64,000 bases of DNA from SCUB01 sp041918675 (GCA_041918675.1 JAYRVF010000009.1:62001-126000), one strand, 5' to 3'. Positions 9,314-17,925 are shown, counted from the first letter of the stretch. The notes: generated by a model from the sequence alone, not told the origin. Translations and numbers: made by a program.

Positions 9314-9737
9314 CGCGGTCGGTGATCGCGCGGACATGATTCGTGTCCGATTCGTGGCGACAGCTTCGTCGCCGGCATTTCACGCGTCCCTCGGAACGGC
9401 ACTCGCGAGGTCATCGTCGCCGCGCCCGCGCGATCGCCGATCCACGCGACGACGCAGCATGTTAGCGCGCGCCGCGGCCATGATGCGCCGCGCGCCTCGC
9501 GCCGCGCGTGATGACGCCGCGCGGGCCGGCGAGGCGACCACATCGTTTCTCGAATTTCGCCAAAAATGAACGCGTTTCGCGCGAACTATCGTCCCAATCC
9601 GACGCCTCAATCCGACCGTTGCCCGATCGTCGCAAGCCAGCACCCAATCGCATAGGGGCAGACCGTTAGGACCTCGGGGCGTGGCTTCAAGAAGCGGGCA
9701 ACCCGTTGGACGTGGCACTCCAGGAGGGGACGAAACC
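9314..9737. other. Intergenic region without a supported gene
   Basis: Short open frames here on both strands have Arg-rich composition with no family resemblance. The stretch 9455-9540 is a cluster of CGCG-rich imperfect inverted repeats, and an AT-richer segment (about 9540-9620) could carry the promoter of the TAXI gene. AGGAGGGGA at 9722-9730 is the strong ribosome-binding site of that gene. Confidence 0.6.
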
Positions 9738-10901
9738 ATGACACCAGACAATCGGGGGACGCTGGCGCGTACGATCGGGTATCGCATACGGGCGCGATGG
9801 CGAACCGGGCGTGTGGGGGCTGTCCTGGTCGCGGCGCTTCTTGGAGTCGCCGCGCCGGCGGAAGCTCAACACTCCGGCGACCGGCTCAACGCCAATACCG
9901 TCGCCATCATCTCCGGCAATCTCAACGCCACCTATCTCTCGATCGCCTACGACCTGTCGGCCGTGCTCGACGACGGCGACAAGCTTCGCATCCTGCCGGT
10001 GATCGGCAAGGGCGGCGGACAGAACATCATCGACGTGCGCTATCTGCGCGGCATCGACCTCGGCATCACCCAGGCCCCGCTGCTCGACCAGCTTCGCCGC
10101 GGCGGCGTCTCCGACCTGCGCGAGAAGATCGTCTACGTCGCGAAGCTCTTCAACGAGGAGATGCACATCATCGTCCGGCCCGAGATCACCTCGATCAACG
10201 ATCTGGAGGGCAAGAAGGTCAATTTCAGCGACCTCGGCAGCGGCACGCAGCTTTCGACGCGCAATATCTTCAACCTTCTCGGCGTCAAACCGCAGGAGGT
10301 CAATCTCGGCCAGGCCGACGCGATCGAGGCGATGAAGAAGGGCGATCTCGCGGCGACCGTTCTCATCGCCGGCAAGCCGACCGCTTCCGTCGGCAAGGTC
10401 AAGGCGGCCGACGGATTCCGTCTGCTGCCGGTGCCCTACGCCAAGCCGTTGCAGGAGGCCTATCTTCCGACAATCCTCACGGCGGAGGATTATCCCGGAT
10501 TGATCGAGCCGGGCCGACAGGTCGAATCGATCGCCGTCAGCGCGGTGCTCATCGCCTACAACTGGCCGAAAAACACCGATCGCTACCAGCGCATCTCCCG
10601 CTTCGTCGACGCCTTCTTTCCGCGCGTGCGTGCGGGCGATTTCGGCAAGCCGCCGCGGCATCCGAAATGGCGGGAGATCAATCTCTCCGCCGTGGTGCCG
10701 GGGCTGACGCGCTTTTCCGGCGCCGACGATTGGCTGCGCGCGAACACCGAACAGCCGGGTGTCGCGAACCGGGGCGATTTCCAGGCGTTCCTGGAGGCGC
10801 GGGGCAACGCGGAAACCAAGCCCGGATCGATGTCGGAAGCCGATCGCACGCGGTTGTTTCAGGAGTTCGTCAAATGGAACCAGGCGCGTCAGGCACGCTG
10901 A
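9738..10901 (+). CDS. TAXI-family TRAP solute-binding protein
   Basis: A 387-residue periplasmic binding protein with a long signal peptide (Arg-rich start, hydrophobic core VGAVLVAALLGVAAP, cleavage near Ala-Glu-Ala-Gln at about 46). The mature part follows the TAXI pattern: a start of NTVAIISGNLNATYLSIAYD, then LGITQAPLLDQL, then IVRPEITSINDLEGKKVNFSDLGSGTQLSTRNIF, which is the conserved ligand-hinge block. The start has AGGAGGGGA eight bases upstream. TAXI proteins normally feed TRAP permeases, but no permease gene is adjacent; the next gene on the same strand encodes a Sel1-like membrane protein 80 bases away. The substrate is unknown. Confidence 0.85.
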   Translation: MTPDNRGTLARTIGYRIRARWRTGRVGAVLVAALLGVAAPAEAQHSGDRLNANTVAIISGNLNATYLSIAYDLSAVLDDGDKLRILPVIGKGGGQNIIDVRYLRGIDLGITQAPLLDQLRRGGVSDLREKIVYVAKLFNEEMHIIVRPEITSINDLEGKKVNFSDLGSGTQLSTRNIFNLLGVKPQEVNLGQADAIEAMKKGDLAATVLIAGKPTASVGKVKAADGFRLLPVPYAKPLQEAYLPTILTAEDYPGLIEPGRQVESIAVSAVLIAYNWPKNTDRYQRISRFVDAFFPRVRAGDFGKPPRHPKWREINLSAVVPGLTRFSGADDWLRANTEQPGVANRGDFQAFLEARGNAETKPGSMSEADRTRLFQEFVKWNQARQAR

Positions 10902-10981
10902 GCCGGGCGGGCGGCGCGCGCGCCGCCACGCGGCGAATTCAAGTGGGCGTCAGGATCGTAGGCAGCAGAGGGGGAACCGTG

Positions 10982-12031
10982 ATGAACGAAACCGTCAAGC
11001 CTTACGACGATAAGTCCGACGCGGGAGCCGAACTGGCCGCGACATTGGAGGCGCGCCGCCGCTTGGCGACGCATGGCCGTCCCGACAGCCGCGCGACGAT
11101 GGCGCCATGGGTCGATCCGCGCCGCGTGCCGGCGTCGCAACACGCGCCCGCGCGCGCGCCGGCGGGTTCGGCGATGCGCATCCCCTCGCTCGAACCGGAA
11201 TGGATGCCGCCGATGCCGCCGCTCGATCTCGGCGGGCGCCGGCGGCTGATCGGCCTCATCGGCAGGCTCGCGACGATCGGGCTCGGCATGGTGGTGATTC
11301 TCGGCGCGGCCTTCATCGCGACGCGCCCGGACCCGCAAGCCTATGTCGGCAATCTGCTGGCGAGCACCGTTGCCGGCAAGACGGAATCGGGCGTTTCGCT
11401 TTCGCCGCCGCCCAGCGCGCCGACGCGCGTCGCGACGACGGCGATCGTGCCGCAGCAGGCCGCGCCGGCGCAACAAGCCCAACCCGCCGTGCCGCCGCAG
11501 GCGATCGCCGCGTCCATGGCGATTCTCGCGCCGCCGCCGGCGAACGCTTCGTCGATCGGCGCCGGCATGCAGGGCGCGCCGTCCACCGCGCCGGCGGTCT
11601 TCCCAGCGCCAAATCCGCCGTCCGCCGCGACCGGGCCGACGCTCGCGTCCGCGCCGCCGTTCGCGACGCGACCGGCCGAGACGGCGGCGGCCGCGCCGGA
11701 GGCCAAGCCGGCGCCCGAGAGCGCGTCCGCCGATCGCCCCGGCATCGCCGCGACCGTGATCGAGGCGCTTGTCGAGCGCGGCGAGAAGCTCATGAGCGAG
11801 GGCGATTTCGCCTCCGCGCGTCTTCTGCTTCAGCGCGCGGCCGAGGCCCGCAGCGCGCACGCCGCGCTCGCGCTCGGCGCGACCTACGACCCCGCGATCT
11901 TGAAGAAGATCGGCGCGGTCGGCACCGCGCCGGACGCCGCGCGCGCGCGGCAATGGTATGGCCGCGCCGCCGAACTCGGTTCGGCCGACGCGCGGCGCAG
12001 GCTCGAGGCGATGGGCGAGGCCGGGCGCTAG
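10982..12031 (+). CDS. Membrane-anchored Pro/Ala-rich protein with Sel1-like C-terminus
   Basis: A 349-residue protein with three parts. Residues 1-88 are charged and presumably cytoplasmic. Residues 89-114 are a single transmembrane segment. Residues 115-265 are a Pro/Ala-rich periplasmic linker, followed by helices with Sel1/TPR character (SEGDFASARLLLQRAAEARSAHAALALGATYDP, then ARQWYGRAAELGSADARRRLE). Sel1 repeats mediate protein-protein contacts, so a scaffold role at the cell envelope is likely. It probably shares a transcript with the upstream TAXI gene. ATG 10982 is chosen because a purine-rich AGAGGGGGAA lies just before it; GTG 10979 is an alternative. Confidence 0.75.
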   Translation: MNETVKPYDDKSDAGAELAATLEARRRLATHGRPDSRATMAPWVDPRRVPASQHAPARAPAGSAMRIPSLEPEWMPPMPPLDLGGRRRLIGLIGRLATIGLGMVVILGAAFIATRPDPQAYVGNLLASTVAGKTESGVSLSPPPSAPTRVATTAIVPQQAAPAQQAQPAVPPQAIAASMAILAPPPANASSIGAGMQGAPSTAPAVFPAPNPPSAATGPTLASAPPFATRPAETAAAAPEAKPAPESASADRPGIAATVIEALVERGEKLMSEGDFASARLLLQRAAEARSAHAALALGATYDPAILKKIGAVGTAPDAARARQWYGRAAELGSADARRRLEAMGEAGR

Positions 12032-12068
12032 CGTATGATCGGGCGACGTCCGACCCGGCTGATGCGCG

Positions 12069-12392
12069 TCAACCGGGATTGACGCCGCGCCAGCGTCCGT
12101 AGCGCCAGGGCAGATACCAGCGCGCCCCGGTGGGCCGCTCGCGCGGCACGTTGTCGATCCCCGACGTGCCCCAGGGATGACAGCGCAGCAGGCGCGCGAG
12201 CGTCATCCAGCCGCCGGCCCAGAGGCCGTGCCGTTCGAGCGCCTCGTCGGAATAGCACGAGCAGGTCGGCAGGTGCCGGCAGTGAAAGCCGATGAGCGGG
12301 GAGAGCGTGTGGCGATAGACCGCCAGGAGGCCGCGGCCGAAATTGCGCGGCAGGCGGACGACGAATCTCGCCGCGTCGTCGAATGCGCTCAT
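12069..12392 (-). CDS. yidD: Membrane protein insertion efficiency factor YidD
   Basis: A 107-residue small protein that assists YidC/Sec insertion of inner-membrane proteins. It shows the family hallmarks: YRHTLSPLIG near the N-terminus, a CRHLPTCSCYSDEA cysteine block, and ARLLRCHPWG with the conserved Cys-His-Pro-Trp-Gly. Bacteria often place yidD next to rnpA-yidC, but here it follows a NifU-like gene on the same strand 29 bases downstream, an arrangement seen in several alphaproteobacteria. The start at 12392 gives a normal length. Confidence 0.92.
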   Translation of the reverse strand: MSAFDDAARFVVRLPRNFGRGLLAVYRHTLSPLIGFHCRHLPTCSCYSDEALERHGLWAGGWMTLARLLRCHPWGTSGIDNVPRERPTGARWYLPWRYGRWRGVNPG

Positions 12393-12421
12393 GATGCGCC
12401 CATTGCCAGCCCGTCACGCGC

Positions 12422-12877
12422 TCACGGGGAGGCCGCGGCCGGCGCGCCGCGTTCAGCCTCGATCCGTCCGATGGCGTCGACCACCGCGTCGAAGGTGAGC
12501 AGCGTCGAGGCATGGCGCGCCTTGTAGTCGCGCACGGGTTCGAGCACGGCGATATCGGCCCATTTGCCCTCGGGCGGACGGCCGTTTTCCTTGAGCATGC
12601 GGCGCACGCTGTCGCGCAGCGCGCGCAATTCGCCGGCGGTCGAGCCGACGACGTTGCGCGCCATGATCGAGGACGAGGCCTGGCCGAGCGCGCAGGCCTT
12701 CACTTCATGGGCGAAGTCGGTGACCACGGGCCCGTCCATCTTGAGATCGACCGTGACGGTCGAGCCGCAGAGCTTGGAATGGGCGGTGGCGCTGGCGTCG
12801 GGCGTGGCCAACCGTCCAAGCCGGGGAATGTTGCCGGCCAGTTCCAGAATTCGCTTGTTGTAAACCTCGTTAAGCAT
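12422..12877 (-). CDS. NifU/IscU-like iron-sulfur scaffold lacking the third cysteine
   Basis: A 151-residue protein with the IscU/SufU fold: YNKRILELAGNIPRLG at the start, Cys37 in SKLCGSTV, and Cys62 in VKACALGQASSSIM. In canonical scaffolds a third cysteine lies in a KCA-type motif near residues 105-130. Here the matching region reads RHASTLL, with His in the cysteine position. The protein may therefore assemble or transfer clusters differently, or serve as a sulfur-accepting partner (inference). ATG 12877 is chosen over upstream codons, which have no family similarity. Transcription probably starts at the palindromic promoter shared with folE, and yidD follows on the same transcript. Confidence 0.83.
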   Translation of the reverse strand: MLNEVYNKRILELAGNIPRLGRLATPDASATAHSKLCGSTVTVDLKMDGPVVTDFAHEVKACALGQASSSIMARNVVGSTAGELRALRDSVRRMLKENGRPPEGKWADIAVLEPVRDYKARHASTLLTFDAVVDAIGRIEAERGAPAAASP

Positions 12878-12924
12878 CGCGCCGCGCGGAGCATCAGGTT
12901 GTCGTGAGCGGAATGTTCCCGCCT

Positions 12925-12972
12925 TTGCGGCAGGATCATAATACACTATATAGTGCATTGGCAGCGGGGCAA
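12925..12972. promoter_or_regulatory. Palindromic divergent promoter between the NifU-like gene and folE
   Basis: A perfect 12-bp palindrome, CACTATATAGTG, lies at 12944-12955. For folE, TTGCGG (12925-12930) stands 16 bases from TATATA (12947-12952). For the opposite strand, the complement of 12967-12972 reads TTGCCC and stands 16 bases from TATAGT (complement of 12945-12950). One palindrome could therefore supply both -10 boxes, or be an operator covering both. Hexamers are read by eye; no transcript start is known. Confidence 0.5.
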
Positions 12973-13170
12973 AAAGCGCCGCTCGCCGACGCGTGACGGA
13001 GATAATCGCACGCGGGAGCAACGGCTTGCCGGGCAAGATCGCCCGGACAGCCGGAACTCGGCGAATGGCGGCGTTCGCCGGCCTCGGTTTCGTTCAGCGC
13101 GGAACCGGCCGGAGCGGCTGCCCGGTGACACTCCCGGTTCCAGCGAGGACCGGTCGAACGGAGAGTCGAT

Positions 13171-13821
13171 ATGGACGCGGTGATCAAGCAATTGCGCGCG
13201 GGCACGCCCGCCGATGTTCAGGGCGGCGCGATCCGTCCCGACCTGCCGCGCGCGTCGCGGGCCGAGGCCGAGGCGGCGGTCAAGACGCTCATCTCCTATA
13301 TCGGGGAGGATCCCGATCGCGAAGGCCTTCTGGATACGCCGCGCCGCGTGATCGAGGCCTATGACGAACTTTACCGCGGCTATCGCGAATGTCCGAGCGA
13401 GGTGCTCGACCGCACCTTCGGCGAAACCGCCGGCTATGACGATTTCGTCCTGATCCGCGAGATCGCGTTCACATCGCATTGCGAGCACCACATGATGCCG
13501 TTCTACGGCACCGCGCATATCGCCTACGCGCCGGTCGACCGCGTCGTCGGTCTGTCCAAGCTGGCGCGCCTCGTCGACGCCTTCGCCCATCGCCTGCAGA
13601 CGCAGGAGCATATGACGGCGCAGATCGCCGCCGCGATCGAGGACATCCTCAAGCCCCGCGGCGTCGCGGTGATGATCGAAGCCGAGCACACCTGCATGTC
13701 GGTGCGGGGCGTGGGCAAGCACGGCGCGCTGACGGTGACGACGCGGTTTACCGGTCTGTTCCGCGACGACGCGGGCGCGCAAGCGCGCTTCATGTCGGTG
13801 GTGCGGGGCCCGACGCGCTAA
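13171..13821 (+). CDS. folE: GTP cyclohydrolase I
   Basis: A 216-residue enzyme that opens GTP to dihydroneopterin triphosphate, the first step of folate and pterin synthesis. Zinc ligands are visible in TSHCEHHMMPF (Cys and His) and in EAEHTCMSVRGV (Cys). DREGLLDTPRRV near residue 50 and GLSKLARLVDAFAHRLQTQE are the conserved GTP- and subunit-contact blocks. The length is typical. Its promoter is probably the palindromic region 210 bases upstream. hisI, another zinc cyclohydrolase, follows 157 bases later on the same strand. Confidence 0.95.
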   Translation: MDAVIKQLRAGTPADVQGGAIRPDLPRASRAEAEAAVKTLISYIGEDPDREGLLDTPRRVIEAYDELYRGYRECPSEVLDRTFGETAGYDDFVLIREIAFTSHCEHHMMPFYGTAHIAYAPVDRVVGLSKLARLVDAFAHRLQTQEHMTAQIAAAIEDILKPRGVAVMIEAEHTCMSVRGVGKHGALTVTTRFTGLFRDDAGAQARFMSVVRGPTR

Positions 13822-13978
13822 CCCGTCACCCGGCGCGCTCATGTTCTCATTCAACGCGCGCGCGGCCGAACGCCGAGGCGATGTTCCGATCATGGGCAAT
13901 GCGCGGACCCGCGTCGGTCGCGCGATTTCGTGAGGCGCGGCCCGCGCGCCGGAGCGCAAGAGCATCAAGGAATCCGAC

Positions 13979-14434
13979 GTGACGATCGACCCTTCAGCGA
14001 AATCCGACGATGCCGCCGCCGTCGAGGAGGGGACCGAATTCCGCCCCCGATTCGACGCCGCCGGCCTTGTGACCTGCGTCGCCACCGACGCGGCGTCCGG
14101 CGACCTGCTCATGGTCGCCTTCATGAACGAGGAGGCGCTGCGGCGCACGATCGAGACTGGCGAGGCCTGGTACTACAGCCGCTCGCGGCGCAAGCTGTGG
14201 CGCAAGGGCGAGAGTTCCGGCCACACCCAGCGCGTCGTCGAGATGCGCACCGATTGCGATCAGGACGCCGTGTGGATCAAGGTCGAGCAGACCGGCGCCG
14301 GCGCCTGCCACACCGGGCGGCGGTCGTGCTTCTATCGCGCGGTGGAAAGCAACCGCGCCGGCGGGGCGGTGCTGCGTTTCGTCGAGGACGGCCGCGCGTT
14401 CGATCCGGGCGCGGTCTATCGCAAGGACCCGTGA
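13979..14434 (+). CDS. hisI: Phosphoribosyl-AMP cyclohydrolase
   Basis: A 151-residue monofunctional HisI that opens the adenine ring of PR-AMP in histidine synthesis. The core shows LVAFMNEEAL, ETGEAWYYSRSR and WRKGESSGH, the metal site MRTDCDQDAVW with Cys and the alternating aspartates, and the zinc cysteines of GACHTGRRSCFYR. A GTG start at 13979 is used, preceded by AAGGA. The first 20 residues are an acidic extension beyond the core. No HisE domain is fused. It is separate from other his genes in the window. Confidence 0.94.
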   Translation: MTIDPSAKSDDAAAVEEGTEFRPRFDAAGLVTCVATDAASGDLLMVAFMNEEALRRTIETGEAWYYSRSRRKLWRKGESSGHTQRVVEMRTDCDQDAVWIKVEQTGAGACHTGRRSCFYRAVESNRAGGAVLRFVEDGRAFDPGAVYRKDP

Positions 14435-14467
14435 GGCGAGGGTCGTTCGGGCTCTCGCTTCCGGCGG

Positions 14468-15355
14468 TCAATCCGAACCATATCGGGCCACGAGCCGCCG
14501 CGCGCGTTCGAGATGGGGAACGTCGCGCATGACGCCGTCGACCGCGATCGCGCCGCGCCCGTCCGCCTGGGCGAACGCCGCCACCAGCGCGCGCGCCTCG
14601 GCCAGTTCCTCGCGCGAGGGCCGGAAGCATTCGTTGATGATCGCGACCTGCGAGGGGTGGATGGCGAGCTTGCCGGTGAAGCCGTCGCGCCAGGCGGCGA
14701 GGCTTTCGCGCCGCAGCCTCGCGAGATTGGTGAAATCGGGCTCGACCGCGTCGATCGCCTGCGCGCCGGCCGCGTAGGCGCCGAGCAGGCACAGCCCGCG
14801 CGCCAGGCGGAAGGTGTCGAGGAGATGGCCGTATTCGTCGTGCATCGCGGAGGCGCCGAGCGCGACGGAAAGATCCTCCCGGCCCCAGGCGAGCCCGGCG
14901 AGTCGCGCGCTACACGCCGCATAGCTTGCCGTCGTCAGCACCGCGCGCGCGGTTTCCGTCGCGAGCGCATAGATCGCGATCGCGCCGTCGGCGAGTCCGC
15001 CGCGCGCCTCGCGCACGGCGAGCTTGGCATCGAGATGGCTGATCGCTCCGCCGCCCTCGGCCTTGGGCAGGAAGATCGCATCGGGCGCGGAGGCGATGAC
15101 GGCGTCAAGGTCGTCGTCGATCAGCCCCGTCGCGAGGCCGTTGACGCGCGCGATGAGAAGCGCGCGCCGCTTCTCGGCGCGGGTCTCGCGCAGGAACGCC
15201 GCGACATTCGCGCGCGCCCGGACCTTGTCCTCGGGCGCGACGGAATCCTCAAGATCGAGGATGAGCGCGTCGGCGTCGCGGTCGAGCGCCTTGGCGAGGC
15301 GCTCGGGGCGGTCGCCCGGAACGAATAGAAACGAACGCGGCGGCAACGTGTTCAC
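14468..15355 (-). CDS. CitE-like CoA ester lyase (HpcH/HpaI family)
   Basis: A 295-residue TIM-barrel protein of the citrate lyase beta/malyl-CoA lyase superfamily. Signatures are RSFLFVPGDRPERL at the N-terminus, DALILDLEDSVAPEDK (metal-binding acidic residues), IARVNGLATG, FLPKAEGG, and LAWGREDLSVALGA, followed by GKLAIHPSQV. The length is that of stand-alone CitE-like proteins rather than citrate lyase complexes, and no citD or citF is near. Possible reactions include cleavage of malyl-CoA or citramalyl-CoA. The specificity cannot be decided from sequence here. Confidence 0.85.
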   Translation of the reverse strand: MNTLPPRSFLFVPGDRPERLAKALDRDADALILDLEDSVAPEDKVRARANVAAFLRETRAEKRRALLIARVNGLATGLIDDDLDAVIASAPDAIFLPKAEGGGAISHLDAKLAVREARGGLADGAIAIYALATETARAVLTTASYAACSARLAGLAWGREDLSVALGASAMHDEYGHLLDTFRLARGLCLLGAYAAGAQAIDAVEPDFTNLARLRRESLAAWRDGFTGKLAIHPSQVAIINECFRPSREELAEARALVAAFAQADGRGAIAVDGVMRDVPHLERARRLVARYGSD

Positions 15356-15502
15356 GGCTCTTGTCTTTCCGAAGCCATCTTCATCATGGCCGGCGTTGTC
15401 CCCGCCGCGCCCGCCGGGGTCAATAGCGCCGAGGCGAGGGGGGCTTCACGCCGGCGCGAACCCGGCCGGCCGTTCCCGGCCGCCGAAGTTCCGGCACCCC
15501 CA

Positions 15503-15521
15503 TTAACCTCCCGTTTACCAT
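15503..15521 (+). promoter_or_regulatory. CtrA-like binding site upstream of the transglycosylase
   Basis: The bases read TTAA, seven spacer bases, then TTTACCAT, one mismatch from the CtrA pattern TTAA-N7-TTAACCAT. It lies 81 bases before the transglycosylase start, in a 246-base divergent spacer. A site of the same design precedes the DUF2336 gene. Assignment to CtrA is inference from the consensus. Confidence 0.4.
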
Positions 15522-15601
15522 GATCGTTAAGACTCGGCATCGTCCGTCTATCGCGCGGCCGCACGCCCGTTCGCGGTCGCGGACACCGGAGGTCATGAGC
15601 C

Positions 15602-16597
15602 ATGGCGGTCGATGCAACGGGTACCGGCCTCAATCCGGCCCGCTTGCAGGTCACCGGCGCGATCCAGCAGGCGGCCGCCGCGACCGGCGTGAGCTTCGAA
15701 TATCTGCTGGCCGCCGCCAAGATCGAATCCAATTTCAATCCGCGCGCCGCCGCCTCGACTTCCTCGGCGCGGGGGCTCTACCAGTTCATCGATCAGACCT
15801 GGCTCGCCACCATGAAGGAGCGCGGCGCGGCGCTCGGCTACGGCCAGGTCGCCGATGCGATCACGCGGCTCGGTGACGGGCGATACGCGGTCGACGATCC
15901 GGCGGCGCGGCAGGCGATCCTTGCCTTGCGCAACGATCCCACCGTCAACGCCGCGATGGCGGGGGCGCTGACACAGATGAACGGCGAGAAACTCGCCGCC
16001 TCGATCGGCCGCGCGCCGACCGACGGGGAACTCTATATGTCGCATTTCCTCGGCGTTTATGGCGCGACGCGCCTGATCAACGCCGTGTCGGAAACCCCGA
16101 ACGCGAGCGCGGCCGCGCTTTTTCCGGCAGCCGCCGCCGCCAATCGATCGATCTTCTATGATCGCGCGGGCCGGGCGCGCGGCGTGAGCGATGTCTACGC
16201 CACCCTCAACGCGAAATATGTGACCGCCGCCAATTCCGAGGCGACCAGGACCGCGCTCGCGAGCGCGGTCCAGCAAACGCCGGCGCTCGCAGGCAACGCG
16301 ACTTCCGCGACCTTCCTCGGCGCCTTTCCGCAAGTGTCGTCGAACGCGGAGACGAAGGCGCCGCTTCAGCTTGTCGCCGCGAACGAGGCGCCGAAACAAG
16401 GCGACGCGGCGAGAGCCACGCCGATGTTCCAGACGCTGTTCCAGGTGGGCGATCGCGTCGAGCCCGTTTCGCCGACGGTCCAGAGCCTGTGGTCGACGGC
16501 GAAGGACGCCGGCGCCGACCCGAGCGCGCGGCGCGAGGCCCAGCCATCGGCCGGCTTCGATCTCTTCAGCGACCGCGCGGGCGTTTTCGCGAGCTGA
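15602..16597 (+). CDS. Lytic transglycosylase (SLT domain) protein
   Basis: A 331-residue protein whose residues about 18-110 form an SLT lysozyme-like domain: AAAKIESNFNPRA with catalytic Glu42, then ARGLYQFIDQTWL and a GYGQVADAI segment. Such enzymes cleave peptidoglycan glycan strands. The N-terminus has no evident signal peptide, which is common for transglycosylases exported by flagellar or other secretion systems, so a role in making room for a flagellum or similar envelope machine is plausible (inference). The C-terminal 170 residues are Ala-rich and of low complexity. A CtrA-like box precedes it, and DUF2336, Hpt and CheY-like genes follow. Confidence 0.85.
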   Translation: MAVDATGTGLNPARLQVTGAIQQAAAATGVSFEYLLAAAKIESNFNPRAAASTSSARGLYQFIDQTWLATMKERGAALGYGQVADAITRLGDGRYAVDDPAARQAILALRNDPTVNAAMAGALTQMNGEKLAASIGRAPTDGELYMSHFLGVYGATRLINAVSETPNASAAALFPAAAAANRSIFYDRAGRARGVSDVYATLNAKYVTAANSEATRTALASAVQQTPALAGNATSATFLGAFPQVSSNAETKAPLQLVAANEAPKQGDAARATPMFQTLFQVGDRVEPVSPTVQSLWSTAKDAGADPSARREAQPSAGFDLFSDRAGVFAS

Positions 16598-16632
16598 CGC
16601 CGTTAACGAAACGGCAATAATTCCAAATGTTT

Positions 16633-16651
16633 ATGGTGAACGCTTTGTTAA
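16633..16651 (-). promoter_or_regulatory. CtrA-like binding site upstream of the DUF2336 gene
   Basis: On the minus strand the bases read TTAA, seven spacer bases, then TTCACCAT, again one mismatch from TTAA-N7-TTAACCAT. The site ends about 80 bases before the DUF2336 start. Orientation is opposite to that gene, which does not exclude binding because the core is symmetric. Confidence 0.4.
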
Positions 16652-16728
16652 TCCTCGGCCGCTAGAGTGGAGGATGAGGGAACGTGACGGTCACGTTCGC
16701 CGTATGGGTTGCGTAGGCCGGCCAGATC

Positions 16729-17925
16729 ATGATCGTTCGGCAATTTCTCAGTTGGGTCCGCACCGCGTCAGCGACCGAGCGCGCCGAAGCCACGCGCGCG
16801 CTCGCGAGGGCCTGGCTCATTTCGGACATGTCGGAGGAGGATCGTATCGCGGCCGAAGGCGCGCTGCTGATGCTGCTCGACGATGCCTCGCCCCTGGTGC
16901 GCGAGGCGATGGCGGATGTCTTCGCCGCCGCCGAGGAAGCGCCGCCGGCGATCGTGCGCGCGCTCGCCGCCGATCAGGCCTCGGTCGCGCTGCCGATTCT
17001 CGAACATTCGCCGCTTCTCGTCGACGCCGACCTGGTCGATCTCGTCGCCACCGGGAGCGCGGCGGTGCAAGGCGCGATCGCGCGCCGCGTCGGTCTGCCG
17101 GTTTCGATCGCGGCCGCGATCGCGGAAGTCGGCGGGGCGGAAGCCTGCCTCGAACTGATCGAAAATTCCCACGCCGAGGTCGCCTTGATCTCGATCGAGC
17201 GCATCGTCGCGCGGCACGGCCATCTCGCCGCCATTCGCGAGGCGCTGCTCGCGCGCGCCGATTTGCCCGCGTCAATTCGCCTCGCGCTGGCCGAACAATT
17301 GTCGCGCACGCTGTCGCGCCTCGTCGTGGCGCGCAACTGGATGAACGCCGATCGCGCCGAGCGGATGACGGGCGAGGCGCGCGAGCGCGTCGCGATTTCC
17401 GCCGCCGCGAATTCGCGCGGCGCCGATCTGATGCGGCTGGTCGGCCACCTGCGCGAGACCGGCCAGTTGACGCCGGGGCTCATCTTGCGCGCGCTGTTGA
17501 GCGGCAATGAGGAGCTGTTCACCCAGGCGCTGGTCGAATTGTCGGGCTTGACGCTCGCCCGCGTGAGCGGCTTGACGCGCGAACGCGGCGGGGCCGGCCT
17601 CACGGCGTTGCTGACCCGCGCCGGTTTCCCGGCCTCGACCATCCCCGCCTTCCGCGCGGCGATCGCGGCCGTGCATGAGCTCGGCTTCGCCGGCTCGGCC
17701 GGGGAGCTGACGCAATTGCGCCGCACCATGGTCGAGCGGGTGCTCACTCAATGCGAGGAATGCCGCACGCCGGAAATGGAACCGCTGCTGATCCTGCTGC
17801 GCCGCTTCGCCGTCGAATCCGCGCGCGAGGAAGCGCGGATGCTGTGCGAGGATCTGGCGATGGACGATCAGCAGCGCGCCGCGTTCATCGATATCGACGC
17901 GGAAGACCACGCGCTCGCGGCCTGA
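16729..17925 (+). CDS. DUF2336 domain protein
   Basis: A 398-residue all-helical cytoplasmic protein built of short helical repeats, rich in Ala, Leu, Glu and Arg (for example VALISIERIVARHGHLAAIREALLARADLP). This is the pattern of the DUF2336 family, which is common in alphaproteobacteria and has no assigned reaction. The repeats resemble HEAT-type scaffolds. The neighbourhood of an Hpt protein and a receiver-domain protein suggests a signalling or cell-cycle context (inference). A CtrA-like box precedes it. Confidence 0.82.
   Translation: MIVRQFLSWVRTASATERAEATRALARAWLISDMSEEDRIAAEGALLMLLDDASPLVREAMADVFAAAEEAPPAIVRALAADQASVALPILEHSPLLVDADLVDLVATGSAAVQGAIARRVGLPVSIAAAIAEVGGAEACLELIENSHAEVALISIERIVARHGHLAAIREALLARADLPASIRLALAEQLSRTLSRLVVARNWMNADRAERMTGEARERVAISAAANSRGADLMRLVGHLRETGQLTPGLILRALLSGNEELFTQALVELSGLTLARVSGLTRERGGAGLTALLTRAGFPASTIPAFRAAIAAVHELGFAGSAGELTQLRRTMVERVLTQCEECRTPEMEPLLILLRRFAVESAREEARMLCEDLAMDDQQRAAFIDIDAEDHALAA

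Noticed and set aside
9156..9569. A 137-residue open frame at the end of the MFS gene
   Set aside because: Arg/Ala-rich, overlaps the MFS gene, and no motif or start signal is visible.
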